Assembly (NCBI GenBank): GCA_964510235.1
Contig: CAZEBF010000023.1
Location: 1-9,509, forward strand
Direction of reading: 5' to 3'
DNA from: CAYUUR01 sp964510235
GTDB taxonomy: Bacteria > Patescibacteriota > Saccharimonadia > Saccharimonadales > CAYUUR01
DNA: 9,509 nt
In this document: piece by piece, positions 1 to 4,934 of the stretch
Layout: each line of letters opens with the position of its first letter
How positions within the stretch are numbered: position 1 is the stretch's first letter
Program-made: the position numbers and the translations under genes
Notes under the pieces: model-generated
Database searches by the model: none
What the model saw: only the letters and a program-made list of their open reading frames with translations
What the model was told of the DNA's origin: nothing

Positions 1-332
1 ACAGCATTGGTGAAGACGCTTTTAATCATCTGCGGCGTGACTGGAACTATCCGGTGCCCAATGGCGAAACACTCAAAGACGTTTATGAACGAGTTGTGCC
101 ATTCTATACAGAACATATCCTGCCGCGAGTTATGAGTGGCCAGAACGTTTTGGTGGTCTCGCACGGCAACGCCATCCGTGCTCTCATGAAGTACATCGAA
201 AGTATCTCAGACAGTGACGTAGCACAGCTAGAAATGCCGTTTGGCGAAATACTCATCTACGATGTCGACAAAGAGGGCAAACAAACCAAGAAAGAGTCTA
301 TCAAAATAACCACCACCCCTCCTACAGCTTAG
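1..332 (+). CDS. gpmA: 2,3-bisphosphoglycerate-dependent phosphoglycerate mutase, C-terminal part (5' truncated by the window edge)
   Basis: The reading frame is open from the first bases (frame starting at base 3) to TAG at 330-332, so about 110 C-terminal residues are visible. The family interconverts 3- and 2-phosphoglycerate in cytosolic glycolysis. Visible signatures are an RRDW-type segment near the left edge, then NGETLKDVYERVVPFYTEHI, then VLVVSHGNAIRALMKYIE, which carries the second catalytic His (the HGN motif of dPGMs). A typical LEMPFGEILIYDVD tail follows. The first active-site block (RHGxS, the phosphohistidine) would lie upstream of the window. A GTG at 54 could be mistaken for a start, but the homology continues upstream of it, so it is internal. 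No strong intrinsic terminator follows, only an A/T-rich inverted repeat at 355-385. Family assignment is firm; dPGM rather than another histidine phosphatase is very likely. Confidence 0.9.
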   Translation, partial: SIGEDAFNHLRRDWNYPVPNGETLKDVYERVVPFYTEHILPRVMSGQNVLVVSHGNAIRALMKYIESISDSDVAQLEMPFGEILIYDVDKEGKQTKKESIKITTTPPTA

Positions 333-354
333 CCACCTCTGTTGACTTTTTGAC

Positions 355-385
355 GAAAATAAGCATAATGTAAGAAGTTATTTTC
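355..385. repeat. A/T-rich perfect inverted repeat downstream of gpmA
   Basis: GAAAATAA at 355-362 is the exact reverse complement of TTATTTTC at 378-385, separated by 15 bases. It lies 23 bases after the gpmA stop codon. It could stabilise or end the gpmA transcript, but no T-run follows the right arm, so it is not a canonical intrinsic terminator. Confidence 0.5.
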
Positions 386-437
386 CGGTCCTTGCTAGCC
401 AGGGAAAAGAGCAAACCTTCATATTTTTGAAAGGGGT

Positions 438-464
438 CCCCGCAAAAGCTTGCTTTTGAAGGGG
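438..464. repeat. Hairpin: CCCC / GGGG outer arms around a CAAAAGC-GCTTTTG core
   Basis: CAAAAGC (443-449) and GCTTTTG (452-458) form a perfect 7-base inverted repeat around TT. It is flanked by CCCC (438-441) and GGGG (461-464), which can extend the stem across a small internal loop. A further GGGG at 433-436 offers an alternative partner for the CCCC arm, so two mutually exclusive folds can be drawn. The element is noncoding and no U-tract follows. Similar GCAAAAG / CTTTTGC arms occur in the right-hand intergenic patch near 9393-9422. Confidence 0.55.
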
Positions 465-478
465 AGGAGGAAACGGCT

Positions 479-539
479 GACTTAGCTGTCTACTGCTGCC
501 AAGCAAACTTGTTTTGTTGGCAGCTGGGACAGCAAAGTC
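479..539 (+). repeat. Long imperfect hairpin just upstream of tRNA-Lys
   Basis: Four stacked stems can be drawn. GACTT (479-483) pairs with AAGTC (535-539), GCTGTC (485-490) with GACAGC (528-533), GCTGCCAA (495-502) with TTGGCAGC (517-524), and CAAA (504-507) with TTTG (513-516). Together these give 23 Watson-Crick pairs, broken only by an A/A mismatch, a small TACT/TGG internal loop and one bulged G, with a five-base apical loop. It ends 14 bases before the tRNA. It could be an RNA structure in a read-through transcript, a processing signal, or a palindromic repeat element. No protein frame explains the symmetry. Confidence 0.65.
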
Positions 540-546
540 TTACACA
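517..546 (+). promoter_or_regulatory. Possible tRNA-Lys promoter
   Basis: TTGGCA at 517-522 matches the -35 consensus at five of six positions. After 18 bases TACACA at 541-546 is a weak -10. The predicted start would fall at about 553, next to the first base of the mature tRNA at 554. The -35 lies inside the 3' arm of the long hairpin, so its match may simply reflect that repeat. Confidence 0.3.
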
Positions 547-553
547 CTGACGA

Positions 554-630
554 GGGCCCATAGCTCAGCCGGTTAGAGCACCTGCCTTTTAAGCAGGGTG
601 TCCTGGGTTCGAGTCCCAGTGGGCCCTCCA
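554..630 (+). tRNA. tRNA-Lys (anticodon UUU)
   Basis: A complete cloverleaf can be drawn. The acceptor GGGCCCA (554-560) pairs with TGGGCCC (620-626), and the D arm GCTC/GAGC has an AGCCGGTTA loop. The anticodon stem CCTGC/GCAGG encloses the loop CTTTTAA, placing the anticodon TTT at 588-590. The variable loop is GTGTC, and the T stem CTGGG/CCCAG encloses TTCGAGT. CCA is encoded (628-630). The discriminator base (627) is T, whereas A is the usual base for bacterial tRNA-Lys. The anticodon and its A37-A38 flank are otherwise normal for lysine. An intrinsic terminator follows at 637-660, so the gene is probably transcribed alone. Confidence 0.95.
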
Positions 631-636
631 CGAATG

Positions 637-660
637 AACCGTCCATTTGGGCGGTTTTTT
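637..660 (+). terminator. Rho-independent terminator of tRNA-Lys
   Basis: AACCGTCC (637-644) pairs with GGGCGGTT (649-656) over eight pairs, one of them G-T, with an ATTT loop. Four further Ts follow directly, so the right arm runs into a six-T tract. It sits seven bases after the encoded CCA. Confidence 0.85.
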
Positions 661-742
661 CGTGGTCGTCGTCTCGGCTCGAACCCAGATCGACGAAATA
701 GAGGGTTCGGTCGGCAAAGCCACGCGCAGAAGATAGCTTCGA

Positions 743-760
743 GCATGGCTGATGCCGTGC
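743..760. repeat. Small GC-rich hairpin in the tRNA-peptidase gap
   Basis: GCATGGC (743-749) pairs with GCCGTGC (754-760), with one G-T pair and a TGAT loop. The surrounding stretch 661-790 is GC-rich, has no credible gene, and contrasts with the AT-rich peptidase gene beginning at 836. Its role is unknown; it may be part of a small structured RNA or a gene remnant. Confidence 0.35.
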
Positions 761-793
761 GCTGCCCCAGATGGCCTTTCGTACGCCTAAGTT

Positions 794-820
794 AAAACAG
801 GGCCATTTGTCTCTGTTTTT
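794..820. terminator. Possible terminator-like hairpin ahead of the peptidase gene
   Basis: AAAACAG (794-800) is the reverse complement of CTGTTTT (813-819), with a 12-base loop, and the right arm ends in six Ts (815 is G; 816-821 are T). It lies directly upstream of the extended -10 of the next gene, so it would insulate that gene from upstream transcription. The large loop and A/T-rich stem make it weaker than the terminator at 637-660. Confidence 0.4.
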
Positions 821-829
821 TGCTATTGT
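821..829 (+). promoter_or_regulatory. Extended -10 element of the S51 peptidase gene
   Basis: TGC followed by TATTGT gives an extended -10 (TGnTATnnT). The hexamer ends at 829, so a start seven bases on would be 836, exactly the A of the ATG. No Shine-Dalgarno and no clear -35 are visible, which suggests a leaderless mRNA. Confidence 0.5.
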
Positions 830-835
830 AGTTTT

Positions 836-1426
836 ATGAAAAGAATAACTTTGTTCTCCACGCTTACCGATACAAACAAAAAAAGAATTCTCGATCAGAT
901 ATTTCCAATAGAACTTACGAACAAAACCCTCGCATATATGCCTAGTGAAGGCGTCAAAGGAGCTCAAGAGTACATAAATCAATGGCAAATAATAGCACAA
1001 GAGTACGGTGCCAAATTTAATGTAATTAATAACCAGATAAGAAGCGTAGAGGAGCAAGATAAAATACGCACATCCAATATTCTTGTTATTAGCGGAGGGA
1101 ACACATTTAATCTACTAGATAATATACGAAAATCAGGCTTAGAAATCTCTATTCGACAGTTCCTGGATAAGCCGGACTTTGTGCTGTCTGGATTCAGTGC
1201 AGGAGCGCTGGTACTAACACCAAATATAAAAATATGTAACCTACCTAATTTTGACAATAATATGATTGAACTCAAAGATTTAGAGGCATTGAATATTGTT
1301 GATTTTGAGATTTTTCCTCATTTCAACAAAGACATACACAAAGAAATGTTACGAGATTATCGGAGAGCTACAGATAATCGTGTCTGTGAGATTACGGATG
1401 AAGATTACATTAATGTAGACTTGTAG
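836..1426 (+). CDS. S51-family (dipeptidase E-like) serine peptidase / class I glutamine amidotransferase-like protein
   Basis: This 196-residue protein has the hallmarks of family S51 (PepE, cyanophycinase relatives). They are SGGNTFNLL at about 86-94, the nucleophile elbow GFSAGALVL at 119-127 with Ser121 as presumptive nucleophile, and FPHFN at 160-164 with His162 as presumptive catalytic histidine. PepE cleaves Asp-X dipeptides in the cytosol; whether this enzyme shares that substrate cannot be read from sequence. Its length is slightly short of PepE (about 230 residues). GC is about 36% by hand count over 841-1080, about ten points below the genes to the right, with frequent ATA and AGA codons, which points to transfer. 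The gene stands alone between a tRNA with its terminator and a small membrane-protein gene, bracketed by a 9-base copy of the tRNA 3' end. The start is ATG without an SD, set by the -10 at 821-829. Confidence 0.82.
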   Translation: MKRITLFSTLTDTNKKRILDQIFPIELTNKTLAYMPSEGVKGAQEYINQWQIIAQEYGAKFNVINNQIRSVEEQDKIRTSNILVISGGNTFNLLDNIRKSGLEISIRQFLDKPDFVLSGFSAGALVLTPNIKICNLPNFDNNMIELKDLEALNIVDFEIFPHFNKDIHKEMLRDYRRATDNRVCEITDEDYINVDL

Positions 1427-1458
1427 GTTTATGCAGTTCGTTGCATCAGCATTTACAT

Positions 1459-1467
1459 TGGGCCCTC
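1459..1467 (+). repeat. Direct repeat of the tRNA-Lys 3' end (candidate att-like half)
   Basis: TGGGCCCTC here is identical to 620-628, the last acceptor bases of tRNA-Lys plus the discriminator and first C of CCA. Allowing for mismatches, 12 of 14 positions agree (617-630 against 1456-1469). The two copies bracket the AT-rich peptidase gene. No integrase gene is present between them. Confidence 0.4.
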
Positions 1468-1476
1468 AATATAAAG

Positions 1477-1499
1477 AACTCCTTCTATGGAAGTTTTTT
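1477..1499 (+). terminator. Likely terminator of the S51 peptidase gene
   Basis: AACTCC (1477-1482) pairs with GG plus AGTT (1489-1495, one bulged A), with a TTCTAT loop, and the right arm continues into a run of six Ts. It lies 50 bases after the peptidase stop codon and before the promoter of the next gene. Confidence 0.5.
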
Positions 1500-1534
1500 A
1501 TATGCGCGTTGTGTGCTCATTTCAACAAAGCGGA

Positions 1535-1562
1535 TTATCATATGCTACCATACTGCTATAGC
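1535..1562 (+). promoter_or_regulatory. Promoter of the 98-residue membrane protein gene
   Basis: TTATCA (1535-1540, four of six to the -35 consensus) lies 16 bases before TATAGC (1557-1562), which is preceded by TGC to make an extended -10. Unlike most genes here, a real leader follows, with an AAGGA Shine-Dalgarno at about 1570-1574 in good position before the ATG at 1583. Confidence 0.55.
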
Positions 1563-1582
1563 TTAAACTAAGGAATAATCAG

Positions 1583-1879
1583 ATGAGCAAAAGACAGAAC
1601 AAACAAATTCGTAACTACAGTAAAGTACAGCCACTAGAAATACTCGGGCTGTTTGCTTCACTTTTTTATCTTCACTCGTTGAACACGAACTTCCACCACT
1701 ATTCGATTGGTCAAGGCGTTGGACACCCTGATGTATACACGCTACTGTTTGCCCTCGCTGTTACGGCATTCTATCTATACAAAAGAAAAAGCCTCTCGCA
1801 GATCGCTACTGTAACTCTGACTGTGCTCGCAACAGTCAGTGCGGTATGGCTCTTTGGTTTCAATACTAACTTTTTCTAG
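1583..1879 (+). CDS. Small multi-pass membrane protein, unknown function
   Basis: The product has 98 residues. The N-terminus is strongly basic (KRQNKQIRNYSK), followed by three hydrophobic stretches at about 17-32, 51-66 and 72-91, separated by a polar loop with FHHYSIGQGVGHPD and a short KRKS turn. The positive-inside rule places the N-terminus and the KRKS turn in the cytoplasm. I do not recognise the family. This gene has the clearest ribosome-binding site in the window (AAGGA ahead of ATG) and its own promoter. It ends 35 bases from the convergent operon end at 1915, with only a weak hairpin lacking a T-run between them. Base composition lies between the peptidase gene and the operon to the right. 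Confidence 0.7.
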   Translation: MSKRQNKQIRNYSKVQPLEILGLFASLFYLHSLNTNFHHYSIGQGVGHPDVYTLLFALAVTAFYLYKRKSLSQIATVTLTVLATVSAVWLFGFNTNFF

Positions 1880-1914
1880 ATTACCCGCTGAGACGTGTTT
1901 GCCGGGCAGCTTAG

Positions 1915-2496
1915 TCAATGTAAGCGGCTGAGATTTTTGACACGGCCGTAGGCATATAACACAACGCCGAGCGTAATGAGCCGCAGAATAAACAACAAAG
2001 GGTTGATCAAACTCGAAATTGTGCCGAGTATCTGGAAAACCAAAATTACTTTGAGCCATAAAGCTACACCATGAATGTCCTTTGACGTAAGCAAATATAC
2101 TGCCAATACAAGTTGGACACCGTATAGCGCAAACGCGATAAAGGCGGCTGCATTAAGTTCCTGGCTAATTGCAGCACCCATGCCAAAAATGCTTGAGAGT
2201 GCCAGTAAGCCACCAATCACAAACAATGTCTTAACTCTTTGGCTAATGGTCTTATGCGCCAGTTCAGCCTCCCTTGCTACGTTGTGCAACGCAAAGTGTT
2301 GGTCGGCTGTGTAGCCAGACGGGTGAATCTCTGGTTCTTTGGACGCTTCAGGATAAATTTCATGTATCGGCAGTACGGGTGGCTTCTTTGCGGTTACTTC
2401 AGCCTGAAGATCTGTAGTTGGGTGAATGGTTTTGCCAACTTTGCTCACGGGATTACTTAATGTCTTGTTATCTGCTTCGTTCTGGGGTTCGTTCAT
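1915..2496 (-). CDS. Membrane protein with four predicted helices and a polar N-terminal domain, unknown function
   Basis: Residues 1-85 of this 193-residue protein are polar and Pro/Glu-rich (KKPPVLPIHEIYPEASKEPEIHP), with no signal peptide. They are followed by about four hydrophobic helices near 90-110, 115-136, 145-163 and 166-183, and a basic tail. I recognise no enzyme motif. It is the last gene of the minus-strand operon that begins with the RimB/RimK pair, starting 12 bases after the stop of the preceding membrane protein gene. A weak GAG-type SD (aagagat) lies upstream of the ATG. The stop is TGA, which shows that TGA is not reassigned. A role with the other operon membrane protein is plausible from position only. 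Confidence 0.72.
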   Translation of the reverse strand: MNEPQNEADNKTLSNPVSKVGKTIHPTTDLQAEVTAKKPPVLPIHEIYPEASKEPEIHPSGYTADQHFALHNVAREAELAHKTISQRVKTLFVIGGLLALSSIFGMGAAISQELNAAAFIAFALYGVQLVLAVYLLTSKDIHGVALWLKVILVFQILGTISSLINPLLFILRLITLGVVLYAYGRVKNLSRLH

Positions 2497-2508
2497 AGTA
2501 TCTCTTTT

Positions 2509-3003
2509 TTACTTCTTGTGTTTTTTACGGTGGCTTGGTTCGCCTGGGGCTTTGTTAAGTAGCCAGAGTGATATCAGCTGCAGAAAGACAATCACGCCAA
2601 TGATCATGTTGTGCGTGTCTAGCAATTGTTTGCCGAGTGGTATGCTCATAACTTCTTGCTGTAACTCATAGGGCAAAATCGGCAGCACAAAGGCCGCCAA
2701 CACTAATCCCGTAATCGCTAGAGGCAGAATATGCAGAAACGTCTTGCCGCGCGAAATCGATCCATGCATAAAAAGTGCCGTCAGGAATATTGGTAAGAGT
2801 ATGAGGAGAGCCTCAGCATAATCTGCTGCGGTGTTGCTTTTGAAAGTCGAACGGCCGATTGCTTCGGCTTCATGATGAAAATAGCGACCAATCAAGTCGC
2901 CAGCCATCACGCTAAAGAAAAGCGCCGAAGCACTAACGCGAAAGAACAGACCAAGTGCAATGGGCAACAGTAGTAAAAAACCGAGGATAATATACGGCGT
3001 CAT
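2509..3003 (-). CDS. Multi-pass membrane protein with basic C-terminus, unknown function
   Basis: This 164-residue protein is strongly hydrophobic. Membrane segments are likely near 4-21, 62-79, 90-110 and 131-149, possibly with another near 25-38. The loop between contains HHEAEAIGRSTF, and the tail is HRKKHKK, probably cytoplasmic. I do not recognise the family. It lies 26 bases downstream of the DUF192 gene and 12 bases upstream of the next membrane protein gene, so it is in the same transcription unit. An extended -10 (TGGTATTAT) in the short gap before it suggests an additional internal promoter. Confidence 0.72.
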   Translation of the reverse strand: MTPYIILGFLLLLPIALGLFFRVSASALFFSVMAGDLIGRYFHHEAEAIGRSTFKSNTAADYAEALLILLPIFLTALFMHGSISRGKTFLHILPLAITGLVLAAFVLPILPYELQQEVMSIPLGKQLLDTHNMIIGVIVFLQLISLWLLNKAPGEPSHRKKHKK

Positions 3004-3012
3004 CTAGCGTTC

Positions 3013-3021
3013 ATAATACCA
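3013..3021 (-). promoter_or_regulatory. Extended -10 before the membrane protein gene at 3003
   Basis: On the minus strand this reads TGG then TATTAT (hexamer at 3018-3013). The ATG begins nine bases further on, leaving a leader of about three bases and no SD. It sits between the DUF192 stop and the next start, so it would be an internal operon promoter giving a near-leaderless transcript. Confidence 0.4.
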
Positions 3022-3029
3022 TGAGCGGT

Positions 3030-3476
3030 TTAAAAACTGACAGGTTCATATTGCCCGGCTCGTGTCGGTGCAAACTCGCCAGCATTTACTTCTATAACGT
3101 AATAGCTGTCGGTCTCTGAGCAAAACTGATCGGGGTATGTGTCTTGAGTGACATTTTCTTCTGTGTGCACAATGCGCTGTTCGTCATCTAGCCAGATAAT
3201 GTCGATTGCAAAGCGCATATCTTTCATCCATATACAATGCTTGTCATTCTTTCCAAAGTTAAACAACATGGCTGAACCAGACTCAAGACTATCTCTGCCA
3301 GACAGCCCCTGTTGACGAGCCTCTGGAGTATCAGCAAGCTCATATTCAAACTGCGTTTCGCCTATCGTCAACTGCGATCCGCTGCCAAAAGAAAAAAACC
3401 CACAAACAGCCAGAATAAGCAGCACCGAGATAAAACGGTTGTATCGTGAGTTTGAGCTACGCGCCGATGCGGTCAC
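3030..3476 (-). CDS. DUF192 family protein with N-terminal membrane anchor
   Basis: This is a 148-residue DUF192 (COG1430) protein. Diagnostic blocks are RQQGLSGRDSL at 54-64, MLFNFGK at 70-76, IWMKDMRFAIDIIWLD at 82-97 and YVIEVNAG at 126-133. Residues about 15-32 form a hydrophobic helix acting as a signal or anchor, so the domain is probably outside the membrane. The Cys at residue 25 lacks a proper lipobox (V, not G/A/S, before it), so a lipoprotein is unlikely. The biochemical function of the family is not established. The start used is GTG at 3476, which overlaps the end of rimK by 20 bases; the next Met is residue 70, inside the domain, so a later ATG start is excluded. The overlap implies translational coupling to rimK. 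Confidence 0.88.
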   Translation of the reverse strand: MTASARSSNSRYNRFISVLLILAVCGFFSFGSGSQLTIGETQFEYELADTPEARQQGLSGRDSLESGSAMLFNFGKNDKHCIWMKDMRFAIDIIWLDDEQRIVHTEENVTQDTYPDQFCSETDSYYVIEVNAGEFAPTRAGQYEPVSF

Positions 3477-4371
3477 GCTTGCCCCGTTTGCTGGTGGCGT
3501 TACGCTCGATATAATCCAAGATTGGTGCAGCTACGTTGCGACCAGTAACTTTTTCGATACCAAAACCTGGGCTAGAGTTTACTTCTAGAATAAGTGGACC
3601 GTGCGCAGAGCGCATAAAGTCGACACCACAAATTGGTAGCCCCATGGCGCGAGCTGCTTTGAGTACAGCTTTCTTTTCTTCGTCAGTCAGTTTGACGGTA
3701 GATCCTTCACCACCTTGATGCAAATTACTACGAAAATCATCGTCCAAACTTTGGCGTTTCATACTGGCAACCACGCGGCCGCCAACTACGAAGGCACGGA
3801 TATCTTGCCCACCTGCTTCTGCAATAAACTCTTGTAATAGAATGTTAGTGCCGTCTTCGTTATGCAAGTAAAAGGCTTGCAGTACTGACTTAGCAGCCTT
3901 CTTGGTCTCGGCCAGAACAACGCCGTTGCCATGTGTGCCACGTGCTAATTTGATAACAACCGGTGTACCGCCAACTTGCTCGAGCAAGTCATCAATATCA
4001 GCTGTGTTACGAGAAAAGACAGTTTTAGGAATACCAACCCCAGTGCGAGCTAGCAACTGCATGCTTCGCAGCTTATCGCGTGAGCGTACGATTGCGATTG
4101 ATGGCGAGGTTGTATAGACGCCTTGCATCTCAAACTGACGCACAATCGCCGCACCGTAACGTGTCATGCTGCTGGCTATACGTGGAATAATCGCATCGAT
4201 ATTGCGCAGGTCTTCACCCTTATAGCTTACCGCTGGGTTGCTGCGTTCAAGTGCGGCGTAACAATCGCGATATTTGATTACACGTACGTTATGACCACGC
4301 AGCAACGCTTCTTCTTTGAGTCGTTTGGTCGAATAGTTTCCAGGACCATTAGAAAGGATAACAATATTCAC
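3457..4371 (-). CDS. rimK: RimK-type alpha-L-glutamate ligase (ATP-grasp)
   Basis: The 304 residues align along the whole length with E. coli RimK (300). They start MNIVILSNGPGNYSTKRL and carry ARDK-type SRDKLRSMQLLART at 97-110, VVIKLARGTHGNGVVLAET at 138-156 (ATP lysine Lys141), and QEFIAEAGGQDIRAFVVG at 180-197. DFRSNLHQGG at 212-221 and the Mg/ATP ligand block CGVDF...ILEVNSSPGFGIE (Asp251, Glu263, Asn265) complete the set. RimK adds glutamates by ATP-dependent peptide bond formation to the C-terminus of ribosomal protein S6 and also makes poly-alpha-glutamate. It follows the RimB-like protease gene by two bases and overlaps the DUF192 gene. The tail beyond the family core is strongly basic (SKRGKRDR). 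Whether S6 is the target in this organism cannot be judged because its S6 is not in the window. Confidence 0.93.
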   Translation of the reverse strand: MNIVILSNGPGNYSTKRLKEEALLRGHNVRVIKYRDCYAALERSNPAVSYKGEDLRNIDAIIPRIASSMTRYGAAIVRQFEMQGVYTTSPSIAIVRSRDKLRSMQLLARTGVGIPKTVFSRNTADIDDLLEQVGGTPVVIKLARGTHGNGVVLAETKKAAKSVLQAFYLHNEDGTNILLQEFIAEAGGQDIRAFVVGGRVVASMKRQSLDDDFRSNLHQGGEGSTVKLTDEEKKAVLKAARAMGLPICGVDFMRSAHGPLILEVNSSPGFGIEKVTGRNVAAPILDYIERNATSKRGKRDRIGA

Positions 4372-4373
4372 GA

Positions 4374-4856
4374 TTAGTCCTCGAGATCTTCTTCATCAAC
4401 TGGTGCAGCTACACCAAAGTCTTTTTTAAGTTTAATTCTGTTGAGGCTGGTGCGACTTACATCTACCATAAAACGATTCTTTAGGAGTTTTCGACCTACT
4501 AATACTGGGAATAAATTATTGCTGCGGTCGGCCAGGGTAAACGAAGTAGTAAAAATCTTGGTACTTAGCTTAACTTTAAGCATCACTTCATAGCGCGTTT
4601 CTTCGTGTCCAAAAGAGTTTGTAACACTAACCATCTTAAATTCAGTTGTTTCCATTGGACGTGGTACTGGCGCACATGGATGTCCAAATAACTCATAGGT
4701 TAGTACTTTCTGGCCATCACGAGTCTTGATCTTGATGTTTTGGGCGTGAATAGATGAGCGAAAAGCACCTGTATCAATTTTTGCTGGAACAGCCAAAGCC
4801 ACACCTGTTATATCAAGGTGTTCTGATCGGCCGATGATTACAGTATGTTTGGTCAT
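4374..4856 (-). CDS. RimB-like retropepsin-fold aspartic protease (RimK-linked, DUF785 / COG4067)
   Basis: This 160-residue protein has the pattern of the RimK-associated protease family. It carries AKIDTGAFRSSIHA at 25-38 with Asp28-Thr29-Gly30 as the presumptive catalytic aspartic triplet, a middle FKMVSVTNSFGHEETRYEV block, and FPVLVGRKLLKNRFMVDVS at 116-134. The family is often labelled ATP-dependent zinc protease, but the DTG motif and the length indicate a retropepsin-like fold that acts as a dimer. In Pseudomonas, RimB acts on glutamate chains made by RimK. It is the first gene of the operon, two bases ahead of rimK. The C-terminus is acidic (DEEDLED), unlike the basic RimK tail. No SD precedes the ATG; the promoter lies at 4868-4896. 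Confidence 0.87.
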   Translation of the reverse strand: MTKHTVIIGRSEHLDITGVALAVPAKIDTGAFRSSIHAQNIKIKTRDGQKVLTYELFGHPCAPVPRPMETTEFKMVSVTNSFGHEETRYEVMLKVKLSTKIFTTSFTLADRSNNLFPVLVGRKLLKNRFMVDVSRTSLNRIKLKKDFGVAAPVDEEDLED

Positions 4857-4867
4857 ATGTCTGCTGT

Positions 4868-4896
4868 ATAGTATCGCTTAGTGTGCAGCAAGTAAA
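4868..4896 (-). promoter_or_regulatory. Promoter of the RimB/RimK operon
   Basis: On the minus strand, TTTACT (4896-4891, four of six to TTGACA) lies 17 bases before TACTAT (4873-4868, four of six to TATAAT). The predicted transcription start leaves about five bases before the ATG at 4856, too short for an SD. The element shares a 78-base divergent intergenic region with the gene at 4935. Confidence 0.5.
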
Positions 4897-4921
4897 TGAC
4901 TGCACTTTGAATGAACGAATA

Positions 4922-4927
4922 GATTAT
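4922..4927 (+). promoter_or_regulatory. Weak -10 candidate before the 312-residue protein gene
   Basis: GATTAT, with an overlapping TATACA at 4925-4930, lies immediately before the ATG at 4935. GATTAT would place the transcription start within a base of the ATG. There is no SD and no convincing -35, so the call rests on position and the pattern seen at other starts. Confidence 0.25.
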
Positions 4928-4934
4928 ACAACTT

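Noticed and set aside
54..332. GTG at 54 as the start of a short phosphoglycerate mutase-like protein
   Set aside because: The frame and the family similarity continue upstream to the window edge, so this is an internal codon of a truncated gene.
370..545. T-box or other known riboswitch upstream of tRNA-Lys
   Set aside because: No specifier-loop or T-box consensus is visible and the downstream feature is a tRNA, not an aminoacylation gene. Only palindromic structure is supported.
421..545. CRISPR array
   Set aside because: The repeats are inverted pairs of different sequences rather than regularly spaced direct repeats, and there are no spacers.
598..795. Open frame of 65 codons on the plus strand starting in the tRNA
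   Set aside because: It begins in the tRNA 3' half (SWVRVPVGPP is a common artefact of tRNA sequence) and crosses a strong terminator.
482..1057. Open frame of 191 codons on the minus strand
   Set aside because: It runs antisense through the tRNA-Lys gene (giving the familiar GLEPRTPCLKGRCSNRLSYGP string), the hairpins and the start of the peptidase gene. The peptidase frame on the plus strand has real catalytic motifs.
1880..1914. Bidirectional terminator between the convergent genes ending at 1879 and 1915
   Set aside because: Only about five pairs (ACCCG/CGGGC type) with a long loop and no T-run on either strand can be drawn, too weak to call.
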